Source: Roseitranquillus sediminis
GTDB taxonomy: Bacteria > Pseudomonadota > Alphaproteobacteria > Rhodobacterales > Rhodobacteraceae
DNA length: 64,000 bases
Assembly: GCF_016918935.1 (NCBI RefSeq)
Contig: NZ_JAFFOB010000023.1
Span: 40,107 to 104,106 of the forward strand
Direction: 5' to 3'
Below the pieces are notes generated by a model. It searched no databases. It saw nothing but the letters and a program-made list of their open reading frames with translations, and was not told where the DNA came from. The translations under genes were made by a program, and so were the position numbers. Positions 25,196-36,605 of the stretch are shown one piece after another; position 1 is the stretch's first letter; each line of letters opens with the position of its first letter.

Positions 25196-26061
25196 TGCGC
25201 TTCCCTCGAAGTTCCTCGGCCGAAGAAGTCCGACTCGGGGTCCTCTAGCACCAGCTGCCGGATTCGCTCCCACAGTCGCCTGCGCAGGTCCACGAACTCC
25301 GGCCGCGAGCGGACGTCGTAGGACCAGCGCGGCCGTGGCAGCCCCTCGACCTCGATGTTCTCGAGCACCCGACCGGGACGCGGGCCCATCAGGGCGATCC
25401 GGTCCGAGAGCAATATCGCCTCGTCGACGCTGTGGGTCACAAAAAGCACCGTCGCGCCGGACGATGACCACAGGCGCATGAGCTCGGCCTGCATCAGCTC
25501 GCGGGTCTGCGCGTCTATGCTGGCGAAGGGCTCGTCCATCAGGAGAACGCGCGGCTCGGTCACCAGCGCCCGCGCAAGCGCAACCCGTTGACTCATCCCG
25601 CCCGAGAGCTCGTGCGGATGCGCTTCGGCGAAGCGACGCAGGCCCACGAGCTCGATGTAACGCTCGGCGCGCTCGCGCTTTTCGGCGCGGGAAAGGCCGG
25701 TTGGCGCCAGCGCAAACTCCACGTTTCCGCGCACGGTGAACCAGGGGATCAGGCGGAAGGACTGGAAGACGAATCCAAGCTCGGGTCCCGGCGTCGGGTC
25801 GCCTCCGAACACCGTGACCCTTCCGGCATCCGGCGCCAGCAGGCCGTCAACGAGCCGCAGGACCGTGGTCTTGCCGCAGCCCGAGGGCCCGAGGAGCGAG
25901 ACGAACTCGCCCTCACGCACCTCGAGCGACATGTCTCGCAGCACCTCGGTGCGTGCGCGCGCGGCGGTGCCGAAGCTTTTGCCCACGCCGTCGAGCACAA
26001 CTTGCGGCTCGGACTTCGCGGCGAGCGGTGCCGCGCGGCCGACCGATGCCTCCTGGTTCAT
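25192..26061 (-). CDS. ABC transporter ATPase, TauB/SsuB/NrtD type
   Basis: 289 residues. Walker A GPSGCGKTT, Q-loop VFQSFRLIPWF, signature LSGGMSQRVALARAL, Walker B VLLMDEPF followed by ASIDAQTRELMQ, H-loop VTHSVDEAILLSDRI. The class energises import of sulfonates, taurine, nitrate or similar compounds with a TauC-type permease (27122) and a TauA-type binding protein (26058). ATG 26061 overlaps the binding-protein stop, and its own stop overlaps the ABC-2 permease start, both ATGA. Confidence 0.9.
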   Translation of the reverse strand: MNQEASVGRAAPLAAKSEPQVVLDGVGKSFGTAARARTEVLRDMSLEVREGEFVSLLGPSGCGKTTVLRLVDGLLAPDAGRVTVFGGDPTPGPELGFVFQSFRLIPWFTVRGNVEFALAPTGLSRAEKRERAERYIELVGLRRFAEAHPHELSGGMSQRVALARALVTEPRVLLMDEPFASIDAQTRELMQAELMRLWSSSGATVLFVTHSVDEAILLSDRIALMGPRPGRVLENIEVEGLPRPRWSYDVRSRPEFVDLRRRLWERIRQLVLEDPESDFFGRGTSREAQ

Positions 26062-27083
26062 CGCGCGGGCTGGTCGCTGCCCTCGGCGATCCCGCGCTGC
26101 TCTAGGACGGCGTCGACCGGGCCGAAGTCTGTCCAGGTGCTCAGCTCTACTTCGGAGAGGTCGGCGAAGTCCTCGCTCTCGAAGAGCCACTCTGCCGTGT
26201 ACTGCAGCTCGGAGGCTGACATGCCGCCATTGACGCTCCACGACCCCTCGAAGCTCTCGGCCAGCTCCTCGAGCGTCGCACGGTCGACATCGGGGCGCGC
26301 CTCGGCCATCGCGTCGACCCAAATGGAAGGGTCTTCGGCGACATCGCGGGAGATCTGGATGATGGCGGCAATCACCGCCTCGACGTCCTCGCGCCGGTTC
26401 TCGAGCGTGTCGGTGGTGACGACATTGACCTTGCTGACGACCGGTGCCGCCTCGTAGTAGGCGTCCTGCGGCACGAGAATGTGCAAGCCCGTCTTGTCGG
26501 GCAGGCTCGTCCAGACGCCGATCGACATGGTCGTCGCGTCGATCTGCCCAGCTGCCAGCGCCTGTGCCCGCGCGGCCGGCTGGCCTAGTCCGACGAGCTC
26601 GAGCTGGTCGTCCATCACGAGGCCGTCCCCGGACAGGACGAGGCTCGACAGAGAATGATCGAGGCTTCCGATCCGCCCGATCCCGAAGCTCCGCCCCTCG
26701 AGGTCGGCCGTGCTCGCGATGTCTTCCTTCGCGGCGATCAGGAACGGAAGCGACTTGTTCGGCGAGACGACGGCGCGCAGGTCGCCATTGCCGCGGGCCG
26801 ACATCTGCAAAAGCGCATCGACGCTGATGTTCGCCATCTCGCCTTCGCCCGCCGTCAGCGCGGCGAGCGCGGACGGGGTCTGCTGCACACGCACCAGCTC
26901 GACATTGACGCCCTCACGCTCGTAGTAGCCGAGGTTCAGCGCCAGCTCCATTACCGAATTCGGCACCAGCGGCGCCTCGAGGTCGGTAACGATCAGGCGA
27001 AATGCATCGCCCTCCTGCGCCGCCGCCATCGCCGACCACAACGCGGCTGCCGCGGCCAATGGCCCGATCCAACGATTCGTCAT
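26058..27083 (-). CDS. ABC substrate-binding protein, NMT1/SsuA/TauA type
   Basis: 341 residues with signal peptide (WIGPLAAAAALWSAMAAAQ). Seen: FRLIVTDLEAPLVPNSVMEL, LNLGYYEREGVNVELVRVQQ, ALAALTAGEGEMANISVDAL, LEGRSFGIGRIGSLDHSLSS and RREDVEAVIAAIIQISRDVA, the pattern of periplasmic binding proteins for sulfonates, pyrimidine precursors or nitrate. GAGGAGGAGA sits 5 bases before ATG 27083. It works with the TauC-like permease and TauB-like ATPase that flank it. In this locus the ligand could be an alcohol or its product, which is inference. Confidence 0.88.
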   Translation of the reverse strand: MTNRWIGPLAAAAALWSAMAAAQEGDAFRLIVTDLEAPLVPNSVMELALNLGYYEREGVNVELVRVQQTPSALAALTAGEGEMANISVDALLQMSARGNGDLRAVVSPNKSLPFLIAAKEDIASTADLEGRSFGIGRIGSLDHSLSSLVLSGDGLVMDDQLELVGLGQPAARAQALAAGQIDATTMSIGVWTSLPDKTGLHILVPQDAYYEAAPVVSKVNVVTTDTLENRREDVEAVIAAIIQISRDVAEDPSIWVDAMAEARPDVDRATLEELAESFEGSWSVNGGMSASELQYTAEWLFESEDFADLSEVELSTWTDFGPVDAVLEQRGIAEGSDQPAR

Positions 27084-27121
27084 TTGCTTCTCCTCCTCGC
27101 CAGTCTTGATCAGCCGGCATT

Positions 27122-27862
27122 CTAATTCGGCCCCCGCCATCGGTTGAGCCTGAGCTCAAGATAGCGGAGCGTTTCGGTTACCGCGACGCCGATCGCGGCC
27201 AGCGACAGCACTATCACGAAATAATCGGCCATGCGGAACGTGTTGCCGTAACGAGCCAGCAGTCCTCCAAGCCCTCCCACGGCGGTGTAGAGCTCTGCGA
27301 CGACGGTGTTGATCAGCCCGATCGTGGCACCGATCCGGAGCCCCACGACAATAAATGGTACTGCACCCGGCAGGACGATGCTGGCGAAGATGCGCGGTCG
27401 ACTGACGCCCAGCGACCGCGCCATCTCGTTCAGGTTCTGGTCGGTCGCAAGGACCCCGGCGTAGGTATTCACGAGTATCGGCATCACGGCACCGAGGAAC
27501 ACCACGAAGACCTTGGCCTCGAACCCGAGACCGAGAAAGACGATGATGAGCGGGATGAAGGCCACGCGCGGTGTCGCCGCCAGCGCGAAGGCATAGACCT
27601 CCAGCGTCTTGCCGACAGGTCGGATCGTCCCCATCACGAGGCCGATCGCGATGGCGACGATGCACGCCGTGCTGTAGCCCGACAAGTAGACGACGAGGCT
27701 TTCGCCCAGCGCCTCGAAGAGGCTGTTGTCGGCCAGCATCCTGCGAAACGCGGCCCACGTCTCAAGGGGCGAAGGGATCAGGTTGCGGCTGACGTTCTGC
27801 GACAGGACCTGCCAGAGCCCGATCAGGAGGATCAGGAAGCCTACGCGGAATGCGACGATCAT
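27122..27862 (-). CDS. ABC permease, TauC/SsuC type
   Basis: 246 residues with about six membrane helices; starts MIVAFRVGFLILLIGLWQVL. The EAA-loop region is AGVLATDQNLNEMARSLGVS followed by RPRIFASIVLPGAVPFIVVG, and the C-terminus FVIVLSLAAIGVAVTETLRY is typical of the class. ATG 27862 is the only good start for the fold; the frame is open upstream but runs through the end of the ATPase gene. A 12-residue minicistron bridges the previous stop and this start with ATGA overlaps at both ends. Confidence 0.88.
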   Translation of the reverse strand: MIVAFRVGFLILLIGLWQVLSQNVSRNLIPSPLETWAAFRRMLADNSLFEALGESLVVYLSGYSTACIVAIAIGLVMGTIRPVGKTLEVYAFALAATPRVAFIPLIIVFLGLGFEAKVFVVFLGAVMPILVNTYAGVLATDQNLNEMARSLGVSRPRIFASIVLPGAVPFIVVGLRIGATIGLINTVVAELYTAVGGLGGLLARYGNTFRMADYFVIVLSLAAIGVAVTETLRYLELRLNRWRGPN

Positions 27863-27897
27863 CTTCGAGTCCCACCGGAATGTATCGGTGCCGTCAT
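27859..27897 (-). CDS. 12-residue coupling minicistron MTAPIHSGGTRR
   Basis: An ATG at 27897 overlaps the stop of the DrrA-type ATPase gene (ATGA), reads 12 codons, and its TGA overlaps the ATG of the TauC-like gene (ATGA). It may keep ribosomes running between the two genes. It may instead be the original N-terminus of the permease, split off by a one-base change. Confidence 0.4.
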   Translation of the reverse strand: MTAPIHSGGTRR

Positions 27898-28895
27898 CGC
27901 GTGAGTTCGCCTCCCTGGCGCCCGAAGGCGAGCGTGACGTCGCGCGCGTCAGCCTCGCTGTCGCGGATGTCGTGGCCGGTGAGCGAGAGGAAGACGGACT
28001 CCAGGCTCGGCGTCTCGAAGGCAAGGTCGCGGACGTGGATGCCGCACCGCCTCAGGAACTCGGCCTTCATCGCGGCGTCGGTGATGGGGATCAGCAGGGT
28101 GTCGCCGCGACCCGAAGTCGCCGTGGGATAGGTCTCGCGGATGGCCTCGGCTGCGGCGATGTCGGTCGGCGTGACGCGCACGGTCTCGGTTCCGAAGCGT
28201 CCGCGCAGGTCGTCCGGCGTGCCCTCCGCCAGGATGCGGCCGTGATCTATGATGCAGACCTGGTCGCAGCCTTTTACCTCGTCGATGTAGTGGGTCGTCA
28301 CGACGATGGTCAGGTCGCGAGACGCCCGCAGTTCCTCCAGATAGCGCCAGATCCGCTCGCGCGACTGTGCGTCCAATCCGACCGTCGGCTCGTCGAGGAA
28401 GAGGATCCTCGGGTCGTGCAGAAGCGCCCGCGCGATTTCGAGCCGCCGCTTCATGCCCGACGACAGCTTGCGGACCAGATCGTCGCGCCGCTCGACGAGG
28501 TCCACCAGTTCCAGGAGCTCGTCCATCCGACGGCGCCGCAGCGAGCGCGGCACCTCGTAGACCATTCCATGAAACTCGAGGTTCTCACGGAGGGTCAGCC
28601 GGTCGTCGAGGCTCGGCTCCTGAAAGACCACGCCGATCGCTTCGCGCGCGCGGAGCGAATGGCGGATCGCGTCGTGGCCGGCAACCGTGACCTCGTCGGC
28701 TCGATCCGGGCGTAGGATGGTGCAGAGGATGTGCAGGAGCGTCGTCTTGCCTGCACCGTTGGGTCCGAGCAGCGCGAAGACGTCGCCCGCGCGGACGTCC
28801 AGGTCGACGTTGTCGAGCGCCTTGACCCGCCCGTACTGCTTCGAGAGCCCGCGAACCCGAATTCCGCCCGCGTCGGTGGACTGTTCCTTCGTCAC
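27894..28895 (-). CDS. ABC transporter ATPase, DrrA type, PQQ-alcohol-system (PedA-like)
   Basis: 333 residues. Walker A GPNGAGKTTLLHIL, Q-loop VVFQEPSLDDRLTLRENLEF, signature KLSSGMKRRLEIARAL, Walker B ILFLDEPTVGLDAQSRE, H-loop VVTTHYIDEV. The C-terminal extension of about 100 residues (FGTETVRVTPTDIAAAEAIR; LESVFLSLTGHDIRD) is as in DrrA/CcmA-type exporter ATPases. Related ATPases are linked with PQQ-dependent alcohol dehydrogenases together with a PedC-type permease. The partner is probably the ABC-2 permease at 24350. The start overlaps the DUF58 stop (ATGA). Confidence 0.9.
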   Translation of the reverse strand: MTKEQSTDAGGIRVRGLSKQYGRVKALDNVDLDVRAGDVFALLGPNGAGKTTLLHILCTILRPDRADEVTVAGHDAIRHSLRAREAIGVVFQEPSLDDRLTLRENLEFHGMVYEVPRSLRRRRMDELLELVDLVERRDDLVRKLSSGMKRRLEIARALLHDPRILFLDEPTVGLDAQSRERIWRYLEELRASRDLTIVVTTHYIDEVKGCDQVCIIDHGRILAEGTPDDLRGRFGTETVRVTPTDIAAAEAIRETYPTATSGRGDTLLIPITDAAMKAEFLRRCGIHVRDLAFETPSLESVFLSLTGHDIRDSEADARDVTLAFGRQGGELTR

Positions 28896-29751
28896 ATCAG
28901 CACCCTGGCCTGCCGAAGCTCGCCCAGGAACAGGGCCGCAAGGTCGCTTTCGGGGCTGACGCGAAAGTAGCGGCCGCCAAGACGCTCGATTGCACCGCGA
29001 AGGTCGTCACACCAGGCCTCGAGCGCGCCGCGATAGCGTTCGACGGCCTCCGCGCCCAGCGTCATCTCGCAGCGGGAACCGCTTTCGCCGTCCACGAGCG
29101 TCATCTCGCCGTCGCCGAGGCCTGACGGATCCAATTCTTCTGCCGCGAGGACGTGGAGGGCGACGACCGCGTGCCTGTCCTCGCCCAATCCAGCCACGTC
29201 CCGCTGTGGGCGCACGTCCCAGAAATCTCCGATCATCACGAACAGGCCGGGTCGCTGCGTCTTTCCCCTGAGATGCGCTATGCCTTCGGCCATGCTTCCC
29301 GCGCCGCCCGCCTCCGCTCCGGCGAGCCAGGCGCGCATCTCGGCCACGCGGCCCTTTCCGGCGAACCGCGGAGAAAGCCGCGGCGCCCCGCCGGAGACCA
29401 TCATGCTGACCCGGTCGCCCGCCCAAAGGGCTACGAAACCGACGATCTCGGCCATGCGGCAAGCCGCTTCGAATTTGGGTCCAGCCATCGAGGCACTTCC
29501 GTCGATGAGGACCGCGACTGTAAGTTGCCGGTCGGTGAAATACTGACGCACGTGAAATTCGCCGGTCCGGGCGTAGACGTGCGGGTCCACGTGACGGCTG
29601 TCGTCACCGGCGCCATAGGTGCGATAGCTGGCGAATTCCATGCCTGCGCCGGTCGCGTTGGACCGCCGCTCGCCGGGACCCCCCGATGCCAGGGCAGGGG
29701 CGGCGACGAAGCGGCTGGACTTTAGCCGTTCGAGCAGGTCGGGCGCGACGC

Positions 29752-29755
<4 letters not shown>
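28892..29755 (-). CDS. DUF58/VWA-like protein (MxaS-type)
   Basis: 287 residues, soluble. The DUF58 hallmark YRTYGAGDDSRHVDPHVYAR is followed by a von Willebrand A-like fold with the metal-binding D-G-S-A-S motif in VLIDGSASMAGPKFEAACRM, and LFVMIGDFWDVRP. Such proteins are encoded next to MoxR AAA+ ATPases and are thought to act with them in maturation of metallo-enzymes; MxaS in the methanol dehydrogenase cluster is the model. It overlaps both neighbours by ATGA, so it is tightly coupled to moxR and to the downstream ATPase. Confidence 0.9.
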
Positions 29756-30785
<1,030 letters not shown>

Positions 30786-30789
<4 letters not shown>

Positions 30790-33700
30790 CGCCTCCCGCT
30801 CGAGCCGGTCGCTCGCGACACTGCTCTCTTGGCATACGAGCCGGACCACGCGGAACTTGCAAGCGCTGACCCTCCGCGGAGGGCGGGATCGACCAGGATC
30901 CGTGCCACGAAAAGTGCGAGTCCCATGCCGAGCCAGATCAGGCCACCGGGAATGATCGCCATTCCCAGGCCTGAGAACCCTCGGGCATTCTCCCGCAGGT
31001 CCAACGCACGCCCTCCCGTCAATGCGCTTGCAAGTCGGGCCAGCTCGACGGGGGCCGGATCGGACGTGGATGCGAAAGCAGGAACGTAGAGCACATGCGT
31101 CCCTGTCCGCCCGTCGAGTTCAGCCGTGACGACGTGCGCACCGGGCTTGGCGGGCCGGACCACGGCCTCGTACCGGCCCGGCTGCACCTCGCGCGCGGGC
31201 AGCGTGCGGGCGCCGTCCGGACCATCGATGCCCAAGATCGGGAGCGCGTCCTTGAGCGGTTGCCCATCGGAATCGAGCACTTCCAGCCGTACCGTGGCGG
31301 TGTCGCCCCTGAGGCTGGACGACAGGCTGAAACCAGGGTCGGGATCGGGCGCCAGCATCTGCCTCAGGAGGCTGGCCCAGGTCTCGGAATAGCCGGGAAG
31401 GCTCTGCCAGTCGCGCGTCCAGGGTCCGGCGATCTGGGTCGTCAGCGCCAGCACCATGCCATTGCCGTATCGCCAGTGCGCGAGGAGCGGCATCTCGCGT
31501 CCCTCTGAATCGAGGGTCACCATCTCCATCGTCGCCTCAGGCTTGGGAGAGGTCAGCACGAAGCCGGCGATGACCGGCATCCTGTCCGGCAGCCGTCCGA
31601 GCGCCGTCAGCGACCGATCGCTCCAGCGCGGCTGGCTGGATCCCTGCTCGATCGGCGCGCCGGATAGCAGGATCGCCTCCTGCGACATGATAGAGGGCAG
31701 CGCCTCGATATCCGAGGTGCTGTGGAACGCGCCTCCCCCCGCCAAGGCGATCTGCTCCACCAGGGGCACTGGTGCCTGGCCGATGCTGATGCTGGACACG
31801 GTGATCCCCGCTTCGCGCATGCGCGCGAGCAGCGTCTCGTAGGCAGCCGGCTGGCTCAGTCCGTCGGTGAGGACGATCACGTGCCGTGCCGCGGCGTCCG
31901 CCGCCGCTATCTCGTCGTAGGCACGCTCGAGCCCGACCAGCATCGAGGTGCCGCCCCCCGGCGTTATGCGCGCCAGCGCCGCCTTGATGGCCTCGCTCTG
32001 GTCCAGCGTCTGCCGCGGCACGACCGTATGTGCCGCTTCGTCGAAAGCGATGACGGCGACCTCGCTCTCGCGCCCGAGCAGGTCCATCGCCGACGACGTG
32101 GCGCTCTTGGCGATGTCGAGGCGGGTGCCTTGACCAACCGGCTGCTGCATCGAGCCCGAACGGTCGAGCACGAACGCGAGCGCCACCTGCGGCTTCTCGC
32201 CAGGAACCCGGCTGGACACGGGCGACAGCCTGTCGAGAGCGGTCTCGAGATAGCCGCCGGGCCCGAAGCTGCGGTCGCCGCCAAGGAGCATGAGGCCGAG
32301 GCCATGATCCCGCACCGCTGTCTCGATGAGCGCCTGCTGGTTCGTGGTGAGGGCAATCGCGGGCAGGTTGTCGAGAACAACGGCATCATGGGCCAGCCAT
32401 CCGTCGAGGTAGTGCGGCGCCTCGTCCGGCCGTAGTGCCCGAGCGTCAAGGCCCGCGGCCGTCATCGCGCCCGCCAGCGCCGCCCCGTGAGCGGGCTCTG
32501 ACGCGATGACGGCGATGCGGCCGGGCGGGCGGACGTCGATGACACGCGCGGCGGTCGCGCGCCCGCCGTCAGCAGAGAGCGCGACCTCGAAGAGGTGCGC
32601 TCCTTCCGGAACATCGTTGACGACGGTCTCGAAGCGGGCGCTGCCGCCGGTCAGATCGTCCACTGTCTGTGTTCCGAGCACCTGTCCGTCGCGTCGGACC
32701 TCCAGCACTGCGCTGCCTGTCCCGCCGGTCCGGAGGACGCTGGTGAGCACGATGCCGTCGCCGGCGTAGACCGGTCCCTCCTCAGACAAGATCTTGAGCG
32801 CCGGTCCAGCGTTCGGCGCGGCCTCGGCAGGAGCGTGATCGACGCGGATGCCGCGCTGCCGGAGCTCGGGCAGGATCTCCGAAAGGGCCGCAGGGTGCAG
32901 CCCCGCCGCGGGCTCGAGCGCGATCCGACCGCCCTCGGGCAGCATCGCGGTTGCGAGCCGCAGCGCCACCGCCGCTCCGTACCCGGTGTCGGTCCTGTCG
33001 TGTAGATTGCTCGTGCCGGCATCGCGCGCCGCCACCGGCCCCCCCTCGAGACGCACCGCCGCCCAGTTGCGCGGCAGGTCATCCGGCGGCGTCGCAGACG
33101 CCACCACAACGTCGTGCGCGGCGACGGGAACGGCGAACGGCGCATCGAGCACGCCGAGCGCCGCCGCAGCGACCGCCGCGGCGCCGAGTGCCGTCGCGGT
33201 CGCGCCACGCGCCCGCCGGGTGACGACCAGATGCGCCAGCGCGAGGCCAAGGAAGAGCGCGGCAAGATACTTCCAGAGATGGACGGGCCAGCGGTCAGCC
33301 CCCGCTGTCTCACCGGTCCCTGTGGGCGAAGCGACCGTTTCCGCCGGAGAGGGATTCACCACCCGCTCGACCACGCGCCCCTCGTGACGGAAAGTCAGCA
33401 CTCCCACACGCTGGGGAACGAAGCCGCCTCCGTCGGAATAGCGGATCTGCGCCGCCATCCGCTCCTGCATGGCGGTCGTCAGATCCTGAGGATGTCCCGC
33501 CAAAGCGATCTCGGCCTCCCCGAAGGCCGGTGTCACCCTGCAGGGCAGCCCCACGGTGCAGATTGGCGCCAGCAGTCCGCTGCCCGGTCCGCCAGCCCAG
33601 ACGACGAGCCTCGACAGGAAGACCGGGAAGCTTGCGAGCTCCGGCCAGTTGGACCGGTCCGGCGAGAAGGCAAGCCGCACCTCGCGCCCCGACGGCGTCG

Positions 33701-34982
33701 TGCGCGCCTCGATCAGCGGAGCGGAAGCCGATCGGAGCAGGACCGTGGCGTCTGGCCAGGGTTCGACTGCGGAGGCGGCATCGACGCGGAGCCGGGACCA
33801 TGCCAGGCCATCCGCCAGGACGTGATCGTCTTGCCAGGACAAGACGTCGACGGCTGTTTCGTCGTCTGACACGACGCGAAGGACATTGGTGCCGGGGTTC
33901 TCGAAGGACTCGTCGACCACCAAGAGGTCGAAGTTCCGGGCGCCGTCCGTCGTATCAGCGTGCTGCACCTCGACGTCTGGCAGCGCGGCCAGTCCGCGGG
34001 CGATGGCGTCATGCTCGTCTCCCACCACCAGCACTCGGAACGGCGCAGGAGCGGAGCGGATGCGAAAGCGGACGACGTTGTCGTGTGGCGACGCGTCGTC
34101 GGGCAGGGCGATCGCGAGAAGTCCCGGGCCGGGCAACTCGACCTCCGCCTCGACCGTCCGCGCGCTGCGGCCGCCACGGACCGGAACCGTCGCCCACTCC
34201 ACCGAGTCGTCCGCTCCCTCGGGCGTGAAGCGGATCGCGAGCGTCGTCTCGGCGGCGTCGGGCAGGCTGACCCGCGCCTCGAGATGCCAGAGGCCCCCGC
34301 GATCCTCGTCCATGGCGATCGTGGCAGTCAGCGAACGGTTGATGCCCTCGACTTCCTCCGGGACGAGGTGAAGGATGTCGGCGTCAGCGAAGGCCTCGGA
34401 CACGAGCGACGGCACCTCCGGACCCGCCAGCACCACTTGCGTCGGTTCACCCGAGACGCGGGCCGCCTGGGCAAGCGCCACGGCCTTTGGCCAGTCCGCG
34501 GGTCCGTCGGAGAGCGCGGCTGCGGCAAGCGCGGCGGGCAGCGCACGCTCGGAGGCGAGGCGCCGCGCCAGCGGGATTTCTGCCGCGACGCCCGCAATGA
34601 TCAGCGTCGTGCGCCCGACACGTTGTCCGGCATCGGCGACCTCTTCCGCCGTCGCTGACCGAAGCGCTTCGAACCGTGCGGCCGGATGCATCGCGGCGGA
34701 GGCGTCGAGAACCACGATCCAGTGTTCGCCCGGCCGCACCTCACCGATGATCGGCCGCGCCAGCGCCAGCGCTGCAGCCAAAATCGCCCCGACCCGGAGC
34801 CAGGTCAGCAGCGAGTTCTGCCAGGCCCACCGACGCCGGCGCGGCACCGGATAATCCGCGGCGATCTGCCGCCACAACGTGATGCTCGGCGCCACGACGC
34901 GCTGCGGGTGCCGACGCGCCAGCCACCAGACGACTATGACAAGGCCACCGAGAAGCAGGAACGCGGGCGCGGCAAAGGTCAT
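30786..34982 (-). CDS. 1398-residue BatA-like / VWA double membrane protein
   Basis: A very large fusion. The N-terminal ~600 residues are BatA-like: two membrane helices (FLLLGGLVIVVWWLA; RVGAILAAALALARPIIGEV), a VWA-like domain whose first metal motif reads D-A-S-A-A instead of D-x-S-x-S, and two more helices around 570-610. The C-terminal ~790 residues resemble the separate VWA/glutamine-amidotransferase-like membrane proteins: LMLLGGDRSFGPGGYLETAL near residue 895, then a VWA domain with an intact D-R-S-G-S-M at about 940 and VIVLTDG, a region of beta domains, and a final helix (IIPGGLIWLGMGLALFVARI, about 1345-1370). Each half is usually its own gene. With MoxR and DUF58 it probably forms a maturation complex at the membrane. 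Confidence 0.85.
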
Positions 34983-34986
34983 TCGG

Positions 34987-36297
34987 CTAGTCCGGGCCCG
35001 TGTTCGGAGTGAAGTAGCGCGCCACGGCGACCCGGTCCGAAGGTCCGACCCGCTCCCGTCTGAGCGTCAGCCCGGAAGCGCCGCTGCCCGCGCGGATCTC
35101 TTCCCCGCGCGCGCCTGCGGCCCCTGCACCCGGCTCTGCCGCGACCTCCAGGCGGATGCGTGCCCCCGACGACGGCGCGCGCGCCGCGACCTCCATCGCC
35201 TCACGGGCCTCCCAGCCGGGCAGACCCGCCGCTGCCTGGTTCTCGAGCGCGACGGAGCCGAGCCCGGCCTGATCTCCAGCGCCGCGCGTCGACTGTGTCG
35301 ATGCGCCGGCGGATGAGAACGTGCCCTTTGCCGCTCCGGCCTCGGGCGCGGCTCCGGGCAGCGCGCCGCGCGCGGCATCCGCGCCCGCCGTGGCGGTGCC
35401 CTGGACATCGCCGCCCGCGCCTCCGGCGGCCATGTCGGGCGAGGGATCTCCCACCGGGCTGGCCTGCAGCCCGTCCTGCACTTCCGCGGCCGCCGCCTGT
35501 GCGGCGCGATGACTTGCAAGTCGCTCACCGATGTCTGCGCTTCGCTCGCCTTCGCTCGGCAACCAAGCCGGCGGGCGGTCGCCGTAGGCAGTGCGCGCCT
35601 GCTCGAGCAGACCGCCGACCGCTGCGTCCATGCCGCTTTGGGTCATCTCTCCACGGCCCGCCTTGCGCACCACGTTCTGGAGCTCCGCCGCGACGCGGTC
35701 CATCAGATCGTTGTCCTGCATTTCGGCGTCGGCGCCGATCAGGGCCGCGAGCTCCGAGGCTTGGGCGGCCGTCGCCTGCGGCTCGGACGGCCCTGCTTCG
35801 GCGAGCGCAGGAACGGGCACCTTACGATCGGCGCGCGGCGGCGCTGTGAGGACGACAAGCCACGCCGCGGCAGCCAAGGCCGCGGCCACCTTCGCGCCGC
35901 GCCCCAAGAGCGGCACCAGACGATGCGCGTCAGTCCGCTCCGCCGCAGCTTGTGCGCGCTGGAGTAGACCGCGCGCCACCGGCCCGCGATGCTGCGTCCA
36001 AGCCCCCGAGACGTCGGCCGCCGTCGAAAGCAACGCGTCGGTCGAGAGCGCGTCGTCGGCGAAGCGTGCCGTGCTGATCGCTCGTGACGTCCAGATGTGG
36101 TGGATCATGATGCCGCCGGCAACAGCCGTGGCGGCCGTCGCGCTCACCAGAGGGTCGCCGGAGAGAAAGGCCGCCGGAGCGGCAGCGACAATGGCCCAGA
36201 GCCCGGCGTCCAGGGCCGCGCGCAGCCATAACCGCCGCTGCAGCCTCGTCAGAAACGCCGCGAGATCGTCCCGCGCGCGGCGGGTCGTCTTGGACAT
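34987..36297 (-). CDS. DUF4175-like membrane protein with long Ala/Gly-rich tail
   Basis: 436 residues from ATG 36297 (GGGAGGAG upstream); a longer frame has no such site. Two or three N-terminal membrane helices (LWAIVAAAPAAFLSGDPLVS; a further one at VAAALAAAAWLVVLTAPPRA), then a soluble, mostly disordered part rich in Ala, Gly and Glu (GDVQGTATAGADAARGALPG). Large membrane proteins of this kind (DUF4175 and relatives) are commonly encoded beside MoxR/BatA genes. First gene of the 12.8-kb minus-strand operon, with only 4 bases to the VWA fusion gene. Precise family membership is uncertain. Confidence 0.65.
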   Translation of the reverse strand: MSKTTRRARDDLAAFLTRLQRRLWLRAALDAGLWAIVAAAPAAFLSGDPLVSATAATAVAGGIMIHHIWTSRAISTARFADDALSTDALLSTAADVSGAWTQHRGPVARGLLQRAQAAAERTDAHRLVPLLGRGAKVAAALAAAAWLVVLTAPPRADRKVPVPALAEAGPSEPQATAAQASELAALIGADAEMQDNDLMDRVAAELQNVVRKAGRGEMTQSGMDAAVGGLLEQARTAYGDRPPAWLPSEGERSADIGERLASHRAAQAAAAEVQDGLQASPVGDPSPDMAAGGAGGDVQGTATAGADAARGALPGAAPEAGAAKGTFSSAGASTQSTRGAGDQAGLGSVALENQAAAGLPGWEAREAMEVAARAPSSGARIRLEVAAEPGAGAAGARGEEIRAGSGASGLTLRRERVGPSDRVAVARYFTPNTGPD

Positions 36298-36605
36298 TGC
36301 CGTGGCTCCTCCCAGCCGGGGCGACCCCGGTCGAGGCCGAGAGTAGAGGATCGGTCCCGCAACCACCACTCGCAAACAGATCGCGCGGGCGATCGCTTCC
36401 TCACGCTAAGCCTCAAGTCAGTCGGCGAGACAGTGGAGCAACTGGGTCGGTCGCACCGGGCACAACGAGGCTGAGGAAAGGATCAAGCCATCGTTGGCCT
36501 CAACGGCCTGATAGTTCGATTTTGCAGAACCGGCAGTTGCCGTTGAACTTGCAGTGACACGCCTCAGCGGGGCGGCTTGAATGGCCGCCCCTCCGACGGG
36601 CAATT
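36298..36605. other. Intergenic region with a terminator-like hairpin
   Basis: About 310 bp between the HdeA-like gene and the start of the minus-strand dehydrogenase-accessory operon. The promoter for that 12.8-kb operon must lie here. The only clear structure is the hairpin at 36569-36591. No gene was seen. Confidence 0.5.
36569..36591 (-). terminator. GC-rich hairpin after the HdeA-like gene
   Basis: GGGGCGGC (36569-36576) and GCCGCCCC (36584-36591) form an 8-bp stem with a 7-base loop, 14 bases past the stop of the HdeA-like gene. There is no T-run, so termination strength is uncertain. Confidence 0.5.
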
